Assembly: GCA_025964935.1 (NCBI GenBank)
Contig: JAOPXW010000379.1
Span: 1-19,148 of the forward strand
Length of the DNA stretch: 19,148 bases
From: Friedmanniella sp.
GTDB taxonomy: Bacteria; Actinomycetota; Actinomycetes; Propionibacteriales; Propionibacteriaceae
Direction of reading: 5' to 3'
The notes under the pieces are model-generated. The model ran no database searches. It saw nothing but the letters and a program-made list of their open reading frames with translations, and was not told the DNA's origin. A program made the translations under genes and the position numbers. Shown here piece after piece: positions 1 through 7,447 of this stretch. Each line of letters opens with the position of its first letter. Position 1 is the first letter of the stretch.

Positions 1-46
1 CCTCTTCCATGCCATGGAAGCGCGCTACCAACTGCGCCAAAGCCCC
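1..46 (-). tRNA. tRNA-Ala(GGC), 3' part cut off by window edge
   Basis: Read on the minus strand from 46, the sequence folds as the first 46 nt of a tRNA. There is a 5' acceptor arm GGGGCTT, linker TG, D stem GCGC/GCGC around the loop AGTTGGTA (with the conserved GG), base 26 G, then an anticodon stem CTTCC/GGAAG around the loop ATGGCAT. The loop has U33, and the anticodon is GGC, which reads Ala GCC codons. The variable loop begins at 1-3; the T arm and the 3' acceptor half lie outside the window. The acceptor has G at position 3, as expected for a G3-U70 alanine identity pair, but U70 cannot be seen. Confidence 0.88.
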
Positions 47-58
47 TTGCGGGTGGTT

Positions 59-96
59 CCCGGCCTGTCACGATCGTGGTGATCGTGGCCGCCGGG
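59..96 (-). terminator. Hairpin between the phosphatase gene and tRNA-Ala
   Basis: A perfect 7-bp inner stem CACGATC/GATCGTG (69-75 and 81-87) closes a 5-nt loop. It is flanked by an outer 6-bp stem CCCGGC/GCCGGG (59-64 and 91-96) with unpaired bases between. There is no T tract on either strand, so it is not a classical intrinsic terminator. It could end the upstream transcript, as U-less hairpins are proposed to do in actinobacteria, or it could be a structure in the tRNA precursor leader. Confidence 0.35.
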
Positions 97-105
97 GACC
101 ACGGA

Positions 106-134
106 ATATTAGCGCGAACGGGCCCGACTCACGA
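106..134 (-). promoter_or_regulatory. Possible promoter for tRNA-Ala
   Basis: On the minus strand TAATAT (111 to 106) is a 4/6 match to TATAAT in an unusually AT-rich patch (AATATTA). A weak -35 candidate TCGTGA (134 to 129, 17-nt spacer) overlaps the stop codon of the phosphatase gene. The predicted start of transcription, near 99, would leave a leader of about 50 nt before the tRNA that contains the 59-96 hairpin. The -35 is poor, so this is tentative. Confidence 0.25.
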
Positions 135-770
135 AATCGTGTCACGGACGTGGGACGTCCCGGCGACGTTGTACTCCGCGATCCGCCAGTAGCCGCCGCC
201 GCGGTGCCACTCCAGAACGGTCCACGCGCAGTTGTCCAGGCTGCCGAACACCCGCCACGTCTCGGGCGGCAGTCCGACCAGCTGGCAGACCCCGGCCCGA
301 CCGGACAGACCGTGGGTGGCCACGACCACGGTGGAGCCGTCCTCGGCACCCGCACCGATCTCGGCGAGGGCCGCCCCCGTACGCTCCCCCACCTCGGCCA
401 CGGACTCACCGGTGGCCGAGCGGCGGACGTCCACGCCGGCGTGCAGCTTCGCGGCGGCCTCGGGGTCGACCTCGGCCACCTCGGACCCCAGCAGGCCCTC
501 CCACGACCCCACGTGGATCTCCCGGAGCCGCTTGTCGGTGGTGATGGGCAGCCCGGTCACGTCGGCGAGGGCCGTGGCGGTCTGGAAGGCCCGGCCGAGG
601 TCACTGGCGTAGATCGCCGACAGCCCGAAGGTGGCGAGCACCTGAGCGCCCTCGCGGGCCTGGGCCACGCCGCGGGAGTCCAGCGGGATGTCGGCCTGGC
701 CCTGGAAGCGCTGCTCGACGTTCCACTCCGTCCGCCCGTGCCGCCAGACGATGATCCGGGCGGCGGTCAC
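129..770 (-). CDS. Histidine phosphatase family protein (GpgP/phosphoglycerate mutase-like)
   Basis: This is a 213-aa protein of the histidine phosphatase (phosphoglycerate mutase-like) superfamily. The phosphate-accepting RHG motif is at residues 10-12 within RHGRTEWN. Arg60 in the SDLGRA segment, Glu84 in LREIHVG and the second catalytic His153 in ATHG complete the expected active site. The GTG start overlaps the rsfS stop codon by 4 nt (GTGA), so the two are translationally coupled. The position directly after rsfS and nadD matches the mycobacterial gene for glucosyl-3-phosphoglycerate phosphatase (GpgP, Rv2419c), which acts in methylglucose lipopolysaccharide synthesis. That substrate is inferred from gene order only; other phosphomonoesters are possible. 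It is likely cytoplasmic, with no signal peptide or membrane segment. Confidence 0.9.
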   Translation of the reverse strand: MTAARIIVWRHGRTEWNVEQRFQGQADIPLDSRGVAQAREGAQVLATFGLSAIYASDLGRAFQTATALADVTGLPITTDKRLREIHVGSWEGLLGSEVAEVDPEAAAKLHAGVDVRRSATGESVAEVGERTGAALAEIGAGAEDGSTVVVATHGLSGRAGVCQLVGLPPETWRVFGSLDNCAWTVLEWHRGGGYWRIAEYNVAGTSHVRDTIS

Positions 771-1135
771 CGCCGCTCGTCCGCGGTGAGGCTGATGACC
801 GGGCAGTCACGCCACAGCCGCTCCAGCGCGTAGAACTGCCGCTCCTCGGTGTGCTGCACGTGCACGACCAGGTCGAGGTAGTCCAGCAGCACCCAGCGCT
901 GCTCGCGGTCGCCCTCCCGGCGTACGGGCTTGGCCTCGAGACCGCGCAGGGCCTCCTCGATGCCGTCCACGACCGCACCGACCTGCCGCTCGTTGGACGC
1001 CGTCACGACGAGGAACACGTCGGTGATAGCGAGCTGGTCGGAGACGTCGTAGGCGATCAGGTCGGTGCCGAGCTTGTCCACGGCGGCCTGGGCGGCCGCG
1101 TGGGTCAGGTCGAGCGCGCGTGCGGTGGCAGTCAC
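767..1135 (-). CDS. rsfS: Ribosomal silencing factor RsfS
   Basis: This 122-aa protein belongs to the RsfS/Iojap family, which binds ribosomal protein L14 on the large subunit and blocks subunit joining when nutrients are scarce. The family core is visible: AYDVSDQLAITDVFLVVTAS at residues 28-47, the NERQV segment, and the WVLLDYLDLVVHV strand near residues 81-93, followed by an ERxFYxLERLW helix. The length is normal. The GTG start at 1135 is supported by GAAGGA about 6 nt upstream. It lies 98 nt after nadD and overlaps the following phosphatase gene by 4 nt. I see no convincing promoter in the 98-nt gap, so co-transcription with nadD is most likely. Confidence 0.95.
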   Translation of the reverse strand: MTATARALDLTHAAAQAAVDKLGTDLIAYDVSDQLAITDVFLVVTASNERQVGAVVDGIEEALRGLEAKPVRREGDREQRWVLLDYLDLVVHVQHTEERQFYALERLWRDCPVISLTADERR

Positions 1136-1233
1136 AGAAGGTCCTTCGGTTGTTCGTACGGAGTCGTGCGGTCAGGCGTACAAGATCAGGCGGGCAAGAG
1201 CAGGTGAGCGGGCTGGACGTTCCGGCGGGAGCC

Positions 1234-1899
1234 TCAGCCTGGGGTGTACAGGCCGCGCTTGGCGATGTACTGGACGATCCCATCCGGCACCAGGTACCAG
1301 ATCGGGTCCTGCTCACGGACCCGTCCACGGCAGTCGGTCGAGGAGATCGACAGCGCCGGCACCTCCATCAGCGTGACCCGGTCCGGGGGCAGCTGGGCCA
1401 CCGCCGGGCTGTCGAGCTGCACCCCGGGACGGGTGCAGCCGACGAAGTGGGCCAGGTCGAAGAGCTTGTCCACGTTGCGCCAGGTGAGGATCTGGGCCAG
1501 CGCGTCGGCCCCGGTGATGAAGTACAGGTCGACGTCGTCCCCGCGCTCGGCCCGCAGATCGGTCAACGTATCCACGGTGTAGGTCATTCCCGGACGGTCG
1601 ATATCCACCCGGCTGACGGTGAAGCGCGGGTTCGACGCGGTCGCGATGACCGTCATCAGATAGCGGTCCTCGGCCCCGCTGACGTGCCGGTCGACCTTCT
1701 GCCACGGCTGACCCGTGGGCACGAAGACGACCTCGTCGAGGTCGAAGCGGCGGGCGACCTCGCTGGCCGCGACGAGGTGCCCGTGGTGGATCGGGTCGAA
1801 TGTCCCGCCCATCACCCCGAGCCGGTGCCGCTGGTGGGGGTCCCCACCGGGACGCCGGACAAGCCCGGTGGCGCGCGGCGCGGGCGTGGTGCTGCTCAT
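1234..1899 (-). CDS. nadD: Nicotinate-nucleotide adenylyltransferase
   Basis: NadD joins nicotinate mononucleotide and ATP to make deamido-NAD in NAD biosynthesis. The protein has 221 aa. The nucleotidyltransferase signature [11 protein letters not shown] is at residues 31-41 and the C-terminal ISSTDCRGR, a variant of the family's ISSTxIR motif, lies near residue 187. The ATG at 1899 gives about 29 residues before the signature, longer than usual; the only later start is GTG/ATG immediately at the motif, which would remove the first strand, so 1899 is preferred. It begins 6 nt after the stop of the 48-aa upstream gene, with a weak AGG before it, so translation is probably coupled. Confidence 0.95.
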   Translation of the reverse strand: MSSTTPAPRATGLVRRPGGDPHQRHRLGVMGGTFDPIHHGHLVAASEVARRFDLDEVVFVPTGQPWQKVDRHVSGAEDRYLMTVIATASNPRFTVSRVDIDRPGMTYTVDTLTDLRAERGDDVDLYFITGADALAQILTWRNVDKLFDLAHFVGCTRPGVQLDSPAVAQLPPDRVTLMEVPALSISSTDCRGRVREQDPIWYLVPDGIVQYIAKRGLYTPG

Positions 1900-1905
1900 C
1901 GAAAC

Positions 1906-2052
1906 CTAGCTATGCGGACGACCCTTGCCCATCGAGAGGGTGGCCAGCAGCAGCAGGACCAGCAGACCGAACGCGATCAGCCCGAAGCCGACGGCGGGGA
2001 TCGGCAGCTCGTGGCCGACCTCGGTCTCGAGGAGGATCAGTCCGAAGTTCAT
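1906..2052 (-). CDS. 48-aa single-pass membrane protein between proA and nadD
   Basis: This short gene starts ATG at 2052 and ends TAG at 1906-1908. The N-terminus begins MNFGLILLETEVGHELPIP, then comes one hydrophobic span of about 20 residues (about 20-39: AVGFGLIAFGLLVLLLLATL) and a basic tail SMGKGRPHS. The pattern of a short polar head with an ELPxP motif, one membrane helix and a positively charged tail is shared by small uncharacterised proteins I recall next to nadD in other Actinobacteria. It lies 61 nt after proA and stops 6 nt before nadD. It has no good ribosome-binding site, but TAGGCT sits exactly 6 nt before the ATG. The function is unknown; the basic tail suggests a cytoplasmic C-terminus. 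Confidence 0.8.
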   Translation of the reverse strand: MNFGLILLETEVGHELPIPAVGFGLIAFGLLVLLLLATLSMGKGRPHS

Positions 2053-2064
2053 GGCGTGAGCCTA
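2053..2064 (-). promoter_or_regulatory. Possible leaderless promoter -10 for the 48-aa gene
   Basis: TAGGCT (2064 to 2059) fits TANNNT and lies exactly 6 nt before the ATG, so transcription could start at the start codon. The -35 candidate GTGCGA, 17 nt further up, matches only 3/6. Supported mainly by the same spacing seen upstream of proA and the HipA-like gene. Confidence 0.25.
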
Positions 2065-2113
2065 CCGGGCCCGGCGCCGGATCGCACTCGCTGCCCCGCC
2101 GTGGTCGAGTGCG

Positions 2114-3376
2114 TCAGGCGCGGGTCTGCCCGGTGCCGGTGACGACGTACTTGGTGGAGGTCATCTCCGGCAGCCCCATCGGCCCACGGGCGTGCAGCTT
2201 CTGGGTCGAGATCCCGATCTCGGCGCCGAACCCGAACTCGCCCCCGTCCACGAACCGGCTGGAGGCGTTCACCAACACGGCGGCCGCGTCGACCTCGGCG
2301 GTCCAGCGGGCCGCCGAGGTCTGAGAGTCGGTCACGATGGTCTCGCTGTGCCCGGTGCTGTAGGTCCGGACGTGCGTCAACGCGGCGTCGAGGGAGTCGA
2401 CGACGACCACGGCGAGGTCGAGGGACAGGAACTCCTCCTCGAGGTCACCGGGTGCCAGGGGAACCACCTCCCCGTACGCCGCCACCCGCTCGTCGGCGTG
2501 CACCGTCACCCCCGCCGAGGCCAGCACCGCCAGCACCCGGGGCAGGAACGTGTCGGCGAGGTCGGCGTGCACCAGCAGCGTCTCGACCGCGTTGCAGACC
2601 GAGGGTCGCTGGGTCTTGGCGTTCAGCATGATGCCGATCGCCATCTCGGCGTCGGCGGAGGCGTCCACGAACAGGTGGCAGTTCCCGACCCCCGTCTCGA
2701 TCACCGGCACCTGGCTGTTGCGGACGACCGTGTCGATCAGCCCGGCGCCCCCGCGCGGGATGAGCACGTCCACCAGCCCACGGGCCGCCATCAGCTCCCC
2801 GGTGACCGACCGCGGACCGGGCACCAGCTGGACGGCGTCGGCCGGCAGACCGGCCTCGGCCAGCCCGGCCCGAAGGGCTGCGACCACGGCGGCGTTCGAC
2901 TCCGCCGCCGAGGACGAGCCGCGCAGCATAGCCGCGTTGCCGGACTTGAGGCAGATGCCGCCGGCGTCGGCGGTCACGTTGGGCCGGGCCTCGTAGATGA
3001 TCCCGACGACGCCGAAGGGCACCCGGACCTGCCGCACCTGGACGCCGTTCGGGTTCGTCCAGCCGCGCACGACGTCCCCGACCGGGTCGGGGAGCCCGGC
3101 GAGGTCCCGCAGCCCGGTGGCCATGGCCTCGACCCGGTCCGGGGTCAGCCGCAGCCGGTCGACCAGGGCGGCGGTGGTGCCGGCCGCCTCGGCCCGGGCG
3201 ACGTCGCGCTCGTTCGCCTCCAGGATGGCCGGCTCAGCCTTGCCGAGGGCGTCGGCCATCGCGTACAGGGCCGCGTCCTTGCCCGCCCGCGTCGTCCGGC
3301 CCAGGACCAGCGCCGCGGCCCGGGCCCGCTCGGCCTGCTCGCGTACGGTGCTGCCGGCGGTCTGCTCGTCGCTCAC
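2114..3376 (-). CDS. proA: Gamma-glutamyl phosphate reductase
   Basis: ProA reduces gamma-glutamyl phosphate to glutamate semialdehyde with NADPH, the second step of proline synthesis. The 420-aa protein covers the whole aldehyde-dehydrogenase-like family length. The motif [15 protein letters not shown] is at residues 121-135, the catalytic cysteine is Cys261 in [13 protein letters not shown], and the C-terminal signature [10 protein letters not shown] is at 393-402. The start is GTG at 3376; no ribosome-binding site is seen, but a -10-like TAGATT lies 6 nt upstream. It sits 69 nt after the monooxygenase-like gene and about 10 kb from proB, whereas in many bacteria the two are adjacent. Confidence in function is very high. 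Confidence 0.97.
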   Translation of the reverse strand: MSDEQTAGSTVREQAERARAAALVLGRTTRAGKDAALYAMADALGKAEPAILEANERDVARAEAAGTTAALVDRLRLTPDRVEAMATGLRDLAGLPDPVGDVVRGWTNPNGVQVRQVRVPFGVVGIIYEARPNVTADAGGICLKSGNAAMLRGSSSAAESNAAVVAALRAGLAEAGLPADAVQLVPGPRSVTGELMAARGLVDVLIPRGGAGLIDTVVRNSQVPVIETGVGNCHLFVDASADAEMAIGIMLNAKTQRPSVCNAVETLLVHADLADTFLPRVLAVLASAGVTVHADERVAAYGEVVPLAPGDLEEEFLSLDLAVVVVDSLDAALTHVRTYSTGHSETIVTDSQTSAARWTAEVDAAAVLVNASSRFVDGGEFGFGAEIGISTQKLHARGPMGLPEMTSTKYVVTGTGQTRA

Positions 3377-3388
3377 GGGGTCAATCTA
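3377..3388 (-). promoter_or_regulatory. Possible leaderless promoter -10 for proA
   Basis: TAGATT (3388 to 3383) is a 4/6 match to TATAAT, fits TANNNT and is followed by exactly 6 nt and the GTG start. No Shine-Dalgarno sequence competes. No good -35 is present 16-18 nt upstream, which is tolerated in many actinobacterial promoters. Confidence 0.35.
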
Positions 3389-3445
3389 TCGTCGCCCGGC
3401 AGCCCCGACCGCGGGCCGTTCGCGGCCCAGGACAAGCCCACCGGG

Positions 3446-4681
3446 TCAGGCGTCGCGGCGGGCGTACGCGGGGACGTGCTCGGGCTGCACTCCGACCGCG
3501 ACCAGGTACGCCGGGACGCCCTGGAGTCGCGGCAGCCGCTGCATCAGGCCCACCACGGCGGGTCGACGGGCGGTCGGGTCGGGTCGCTCCCCCGGCCGCA
3601 GGCGGCTGGCGATCAGGGCCCGGTGCCCGATCCGCTGCCCCGTCTGGGTCAGCACGGTCGGAAGCCACCGGCGCCGCTGCACCCGACGCAGCACCGACTC
3701 CGCGGGCCGACCCCCGCGCAGGGCCGGACCCAGGATCCGGGCCGCCGCGACCGCGTCCTGGACGGCCAGGTTGATCCCCACCCCACCGACCGGGGACATC
3801 GCGTGCGCGGCGTCACCCAGGCACAGCAGCCCGTCCAGGTGCCAGCGGGGAAGCCGGTTCAGCTTCACGTCGAGGGTCGCGACGTCCTCCCACCCACTCA
3901 GGTGGTCGACGCGGTCGGCGAGCCAGGGCAGCAGACCGGCCAGGTCACCGCGGAAGGCGTCCAGACCCCGGGCCCGGATCTCCCCGGCGGAGCCCTTGGC
4001 GATGACCAGCGCGATCTGGAAGTAGTCCTGCCGGTCGATCAGCACCAGCATCCGGCCGCGTGACACCCGGGCCAGGAGCCCGGCCGGGTCCTCGGGCCGG
4101 CGCGGCAGCCGGAACCACAGCACGTCCATCGGGACCCCGAACGAGCGGGTCCGCAGCCCCGACCGCCGCCGGACCGTGGACTCCCGGCCGTCGCAGGCCA
4201 CCACCAGGTCCGCCGTCAGCCGGTGCTCCTCGCCGGCGTGCCGGTAGACCACCCCGCTCACCCGGTCTCCGTGCCAGGTCAGGTCGATCGCCTCGGCCCG
4301 GGTCACCAGGGTGAAGGCGGGCTCCCGCTCGCCGGCCTCGGCCAACAGGTTGAGCAGGTCCCACTGGGGAACCATCGCGATCTCCCGGTGCGGTCCCGGC
4401 AGCCGGCGGAGATCGGCCAGCGGGTAGGTCCCGGAGTCGAGCTGCACCGAGACGCGCTCGACCCGGCGGGCCCCGATCCGTGCGAAGGCCGTCCCCAGCC
4501 CGAGCTCGTCCAGCACGGTCAGGGTCGAGGCGTGCACGGTGTCCCCGCGGAAGTCCCGCAGGAAGTCGGCGTGCTTCTCCAGGACGGTGGTGGGCACCCC
4601 ACCACGGGCGAGCATCAGCCCGAGCATCATCCCGGCCGGCCCACCCCCGACGACCACACAGCGCCCGGGCTCACGTCCCAC
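3446..4681 (-). CDS. FAD-dependent monooxygenase-like oxidoreductase
   Basis: This is a p-hydroxybenzoate-hydroxylase-fold flavoprotein. From the GTG at 4681 it has 411 aa. The dinucleotide-binding GGGPAG lies at residues 12-17, Glu35 ends the second strand, the GDTVH segment is at 46-50, the conserved ACDGR at 162-166, and the FAD ribityl-binding GDAAHAMSP at 289-297. No membrane anchor is seen. The reading frame stays open to 4882 and an ATG at 4768 is possible, but the extra residues are not family-like and the 4681 start places the FAD motif close to the N-terminus, as is normal. Substrate is unknown; family members hydroxylate aromatic or polyketide compounds. It is divergent from the AAA+ ATPase gene and reads toward proA. 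Confidence 0.85.
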   Translation of the reverse strand: MGREPGRCVVVGGGPAGMMLGLMLARGGVPTTVLEKHADFLRDFRGDTVHASTLTVLDELGLGTAFARIGARRVERVSVQLDSGTYPLADLRRLPGPHREIAMVPQWDLLNLLAEAGEREPAFTLVTRAEAIDLTWHGDRVSGVVYRHAGEEHRLTADLVVACDGRESTVRRRSGLRTRSFGVPMDVLWFRLPRRPEDPAGLLARVSRGRMLVLIDRQDYFQIALVIAKGSAGEIRARGLDAFRGDLAGLLPWLADRVDHLSGWEDVATLDVKLNRLPRWHLDGLLCLGDAAHAMSPVGGVGINLAVQDAVAAARILGPALRGGRPAESVLRRVQRRRWLPTVLTQTGQRIGHRALIASRLRPGERPDPTARRPAVVGLMQRLPRLQGVPAYLVAVGVQPEHVPAYARRDA

Positions 4682-4693
4682 CCCTGTATTGTC
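4682..4693 (-). promoter_or_regulatory. Possible leaderless promoter -10 for the monooxygenase-like gene
   Basis: GACAAT (4693 to 4688) matches TATAAT at 4/6 and ends 6 nt before the GTG at 4681. A weak -35, TAGATT (4716 to 4711), lies 17 nt upstream and matches TTGACA at 3/6. This supports the 4681 start over the upstream ATG, but the hexamers are weak. Confidence 0.3.
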
Positions 4694-4883
4694 GCCCCGC
4701 CCGTTAGCAGAATCTAGCCTCTGACCAGCGGGAAAGATCTTGTGACCAACCTGGCGGGCTCGATTCATTTCCCCTCGGACTCTGGAATGATGGGGCCCAC
4801 AGCGACGGAGGCCCACGTCCTGCCGGGGACCCCCGAGCCCGTGACGGCCTCCGCTCGGGGAGCTGAGGGGGACGGGGATCACC

Positions 4884-6926
4884 GTGACCAGGTTGGTGTT
4901 GCCAGAACACCTGGCGGTTCTGCTGTCCGGCCGCCCCTACGTCGACGTCATCGGCACCGCCGCCCCGTGGCCGGTCCCCGTGGGCTGGTGGGAGCGGGCC
5001 CGCGTCCGCGTTACCGAGCTGGTGGAGGACCCCCGCGGCGAGGCCTCCCAGAGCTGGACGGGCTGGCCCGAGGGCACCCGCGACGCCGCTCCGTTCCTGC
5101 AGAACCTCGCGATGTCGCTCGGCGGCTATGTCGCCATCTTCGCCGGGGACTACGCCCAGTTCCCCGAGCAGCTGGTCGACGACTATCTCTCCCCCGGTCA
5201 GCGCCGCGCCCCGATGGTGGCCCGCAACTGGTACATGACTGACTCCGAGTGGCCGCTCTTCCTGCTGAAGTACGCCGCCCCGGACCCGACCAGCCGCACC
5301 CAGGCGCTCGACCTCTCCCGCGACTGCGTCGCCTTCCTGTCCGAGGTCGGGCCGCTCCGGGAGCGGGGCCGAGCCCTGCAGGGGATCTACGACCGGATCC
5401 TGGGCACCCCCGACCTGCTGGAGTTCCACGCCCACGCGGGCCTGCCCGAGATCGCCCGGCTGTGGCGCCAGTCGCTGCTGACCGAGACCGAGCACGCCCT
5501 GCTGCCCGAGATCGCCGGCTGGGGCGCGGCTTTGTCGTGGTCGTACGAAGGGCTGCAGGCCGCCCACCAGGCCCTGACCCAGGTGACCCCCGGGGAGACC
5601 GTGGCCCAGGTGGTCGCCTCGATGGCGCTCTGCGACGACGTCGAGACGCTGCCGGCCGGGCTGGCCGTGGCCGTCGGCCCGGCCCACTTCGCCGAGATCA
5701 CCGAGGCCTTCGCCGAGCGGAGCGCCCGCTTCGACGCGCTGGAGTGGCTGCAGGCCAACCGGGGCTGGATCGCCCGGGCCCTGCTCGCCGGGGAGGTCGA
5801 CACCTGCCGGGCCTGGCTGGCCATGGCCGCCCAGGTCTCCCGGGTGGTGGCCGGACTGCCCGGTCCCCCCAGCCCGTCGGCCGCGCCCGACACCGTCGGC
5901 TTCGTCACCGACCTGGAGGAGCTCTACACCGTACGGCGGGGGGCGAACCCGCTGGTCAAGGCGCTGGCCGCCCAGCCCGTCCGGTCCCCCGCGACCCCCG
6001 CCCCGACCGCCCCGACCCGGATCGCGCGGTTGATGGCGGCCGAGGACGTGTTCGAGGAGCTCGACGACCCCACCGTGCCCGCGGTCCGGATCGGGGACCC
6101 GCACGCGGAGCTGGCCGACCTCGTCGGTCTGGCCCCGATCAAGGAGCAGGTCCAGCGGGTCGTGGCCGAGGCCCGGGCCGACCAGCTGCGGCACGCCGCC
6201 GGGATGCCGGATCAGGAGCGGTCCCGGCACATGGCCTTCGTCGGCAACCCCGGCACGGCCAAGACCACCGTGGCCCGGCTGCTGGCCCGCATCTACGCCC
6301 AGCAGGGCACCCTGGCCCACGGTCACCTGGTTGAGGCGAGCCGGCTCGACCTGGTCGGCCAGTACGTCGGCCAGACGGCCCCCCGGGTGCGCAAGGTGTT
6401 CGACAAGGCCTCCGGCGGGGTGCTGTTCATCGACGAGGCGTACGCCCTGGTCCCGGAGGACTCGCACCGCGACTTCGGGGTCGAGGCGGTGTCCACCCTG
6501 CTCAAGCTGATGGAGGACCGCCGTGACGAGGTGGTGGTCATCGTGGCCGGCTACCCCGCCGAGATGCAGCGGTTCCTGGCCCACAACCCCGGCCTGGCGT
6601 CCCGGTTCCCCAAGACGCTCACCTTCGACGACTACGACAACAACGAGCTCGTGGACATCTTCTCCCTGATCGCCCGGCAGCGGGGGTTCACCCTGGGCGA
6701 GGGGGTCGACGAGGCGCTGCGCCACCTGATCCCGGACCCGCACCCGGCGGGGTTCGGCAACGGCCGCTTCGTGCGCAACGTCTTCGAGGAGGCGGTCTCG
6801 ATCCAGGCGGGCCGGCTGATCGAGCTGGTCGAGCCGAGCGCCGCCGACGTCCGCACGCTGCTGTCGGTCGACCTGCCCCGGGTGGCCCCGCCGGTGCGGC
6901 ACGAGCTGACCGGCCACTACCTCTGA
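4884..6926 (+). CDS. CbxX/EccA-like AAA+ ATPase
   Basis: The protein has 680 aa. Residues 1-330 form a largely helical, tryptophan-containing region I do not recognise; 365-400 is a Pro/Ala-rich linker; 405-660 is an AAA+ module of the CbxX/CfqX (SpoVK, EccA) family. Visible elements are GLAPIKEQV at 415-423, Walker A GNPGTAKT at 454-461, Walker B LFIDE at 514-518, the arginine finger in LASRFP (Arg574) and a sensor-2 type GNGRFVRN (Arg628). Walker A carries Ala459 where the usual GxxxxGK has Gly. EccA ATPases serve type VII secretion, and CbbX remodels Rubisco, but no secretion or Rubisco genes are nearby, so the client is unknown. The GTG start at 4884 follows GGGGA at 5 nt spacing. It stands alone on the plus strand. 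Confidence 0.85.
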   Translation: MTRLVLPEHLAVLLSGRPYVDVIGTAAPWPVPVGWWERARVRVTELVEDPRGEASQSWTGWPEGTRDAAPFLQNLAMSLGGYVAIFAGDYAQFPEQLVDDYLSPGQRRAPMVARNWYMTDSEWPLFLLKYAAPDPTSRTQALDLSRDCVAFLSEVGPLRERGRALQGIYDRILGTPDLLEFHAHAGLPEIARLWRQSLLTETEHALLPEIAGWGAALSWSYEGLQAAHQALTQVTPGETVAQVVASMALCDDVETLPAGLAVAVGPAHFAEITEAFAERSARFDALEWLQANRGWIARALLAGEVDTCRAWLAMAAQVSRVVAGLPGPPSPSAAPDTVGFVTDLEELYTVRRGANPLVKALAAQPVRSPATPAPTAPTRIARLMAAEDVFEELDDPTVPAVRIGDPHAELADLVGLAPIKEQVQRVVAEARADQLRHAAGMPDQERSRHMAFVGNPGTAKTTVARLLARIYAQQGTLAHGHLVEASRLDLVGQYVGQTAPRVRKVFDKASGGVLFIDEAYALVPEDSHRDFGVEAVSTLLKLMEDRRDEVVVIVAGYPAEMQRFLAHNPGLASRFPKTLTFDDYDNNELVDIFSLIARQRGFTLGEGVDEALRHLIPDPHPAGFGNGRFVRNVFEEAVSIQAGRLIELVEPSAADVRTLLSVDLPRVAPPVRHELTGHYL

Positions 6927-6948
6927 CCCGGCCGGCGGCCGCGGCGGA

Positions 6949-7440
6949 CTAGAGCAGCGTGGGCGGCAGCGCTCCCTCGAGCTCGAGCAGCCACACCTTG
7001 GTGGCCAGGCCCCGGCCGGGCTCCCCGCCGGAGTAGCCCCCCAGTCCGTCGGCGGCCACCACCCGGTGGCACGGGATGACCAGCGGCACAGGGTTCGCCC
7101 CCATGATCGACCCGACGGCCCGGGCCGGCAGCCCGGTCCCGCTGCGCCGGGCCAGCTCGCCGTACGTGATGGTCTCGCCGTAGCCGATGGTGCGCATGGC
7201 CGCCAGCACCGCGCGGGTCGACGGCTCCAGCGGGGCCAGGTCCACGGGCAGGTCGAAGTCGCGCCGCTGCCCGGCGAAGTACTCCCGCAGCTGACCGAGC
7301 GCGGCCTGGACCAGCTCGTGCGGCTCGGTGCCGGCGTCCCCGGGTCGCAGTCCCCAACCCACCTCGCGGATGCCGTCGTCGGTGGCGAGGACCCCGACCA
7401 CACCGGCCGGGGTGTCGTAGGAGTCGAAGTACATGCGCAT
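6949..7440 (-). CDS. ogt: Methylated-DNA--protein-cysteine S-methyltransferase
   Basis: Ogt/MGMT removes O6-alkyl groups from guanine by irreversible transfer to its own cysteine. The 163-aa protein has the N-terminal ribonuclease-H-like half (residues 1-75) and the C-terminal winged-helix half with GYGETITYGELA (87-98), the RAVGSIMGANPVPLVIP segment before the active site, and PCHRV with acceptor Cys124 (123-127), followed by GGYSGG. The start at 7440 lies only 7 nt after the OppF stop codon, so it is probably the last gene of the ABC-importer operon. A second ATG at 7434 is equally possible. It converges on the AAA+ gene with just 22 bp between stops and no clear terminator hairpin. Confidence 0.95.
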   Translation of the reverse strand: MRMYFDSYDTPAGVVGVLATDDGIREVGWGLRPGDAGTEPHELVQAALGQLREYFAGQRRDFDLPVDLAPLEPSTRAVLAAMRTIGYGETITYGELARRSGTGLPARAVGSIMGANPVPLVIPCHRVVAADGLGGYSGGEPGRGLATKVWLLELEGALPPTLL

Positions 7441-7447
7441 CGCCCGG

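Noticed and set aside
1136..1233. Promoter for rsfS in the gap after nadD
   Set aside because: TTGTAC and TACGAA are present but spaced 19 nt apart and poorly matched; co-transcription is simpler.
1810..1815. Later nadD start at the GVMGG motif
   Set aside because: It would begin at the first catalytic strand and leave no residues before it; the 1899 start also fits the close spacing to the upstream small gene.
2192..4063. 623-aa plus-strand open frame
   Set aside because: It lies antisense to proA and the monooxygenase-like gene and is rich in Gly, His, Gln and Arg without domains.
6927..6948. Bidirectional terminator between the AAA+ gene and ogt
   Set aside because: Only a GGCC-GGC-GGCC 4-bp stem can form and there is no T tract, so it is not supported.
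4704..7403. 899-aa open frame on the minus strand opposite the AAA+ ATPase gene
   Set aside because: It is antisense to a well-recognised ATPase, has low-complexity Gly/Arg/Val-rich composition and matches no family. High GC content makes such long antisense frames expected.
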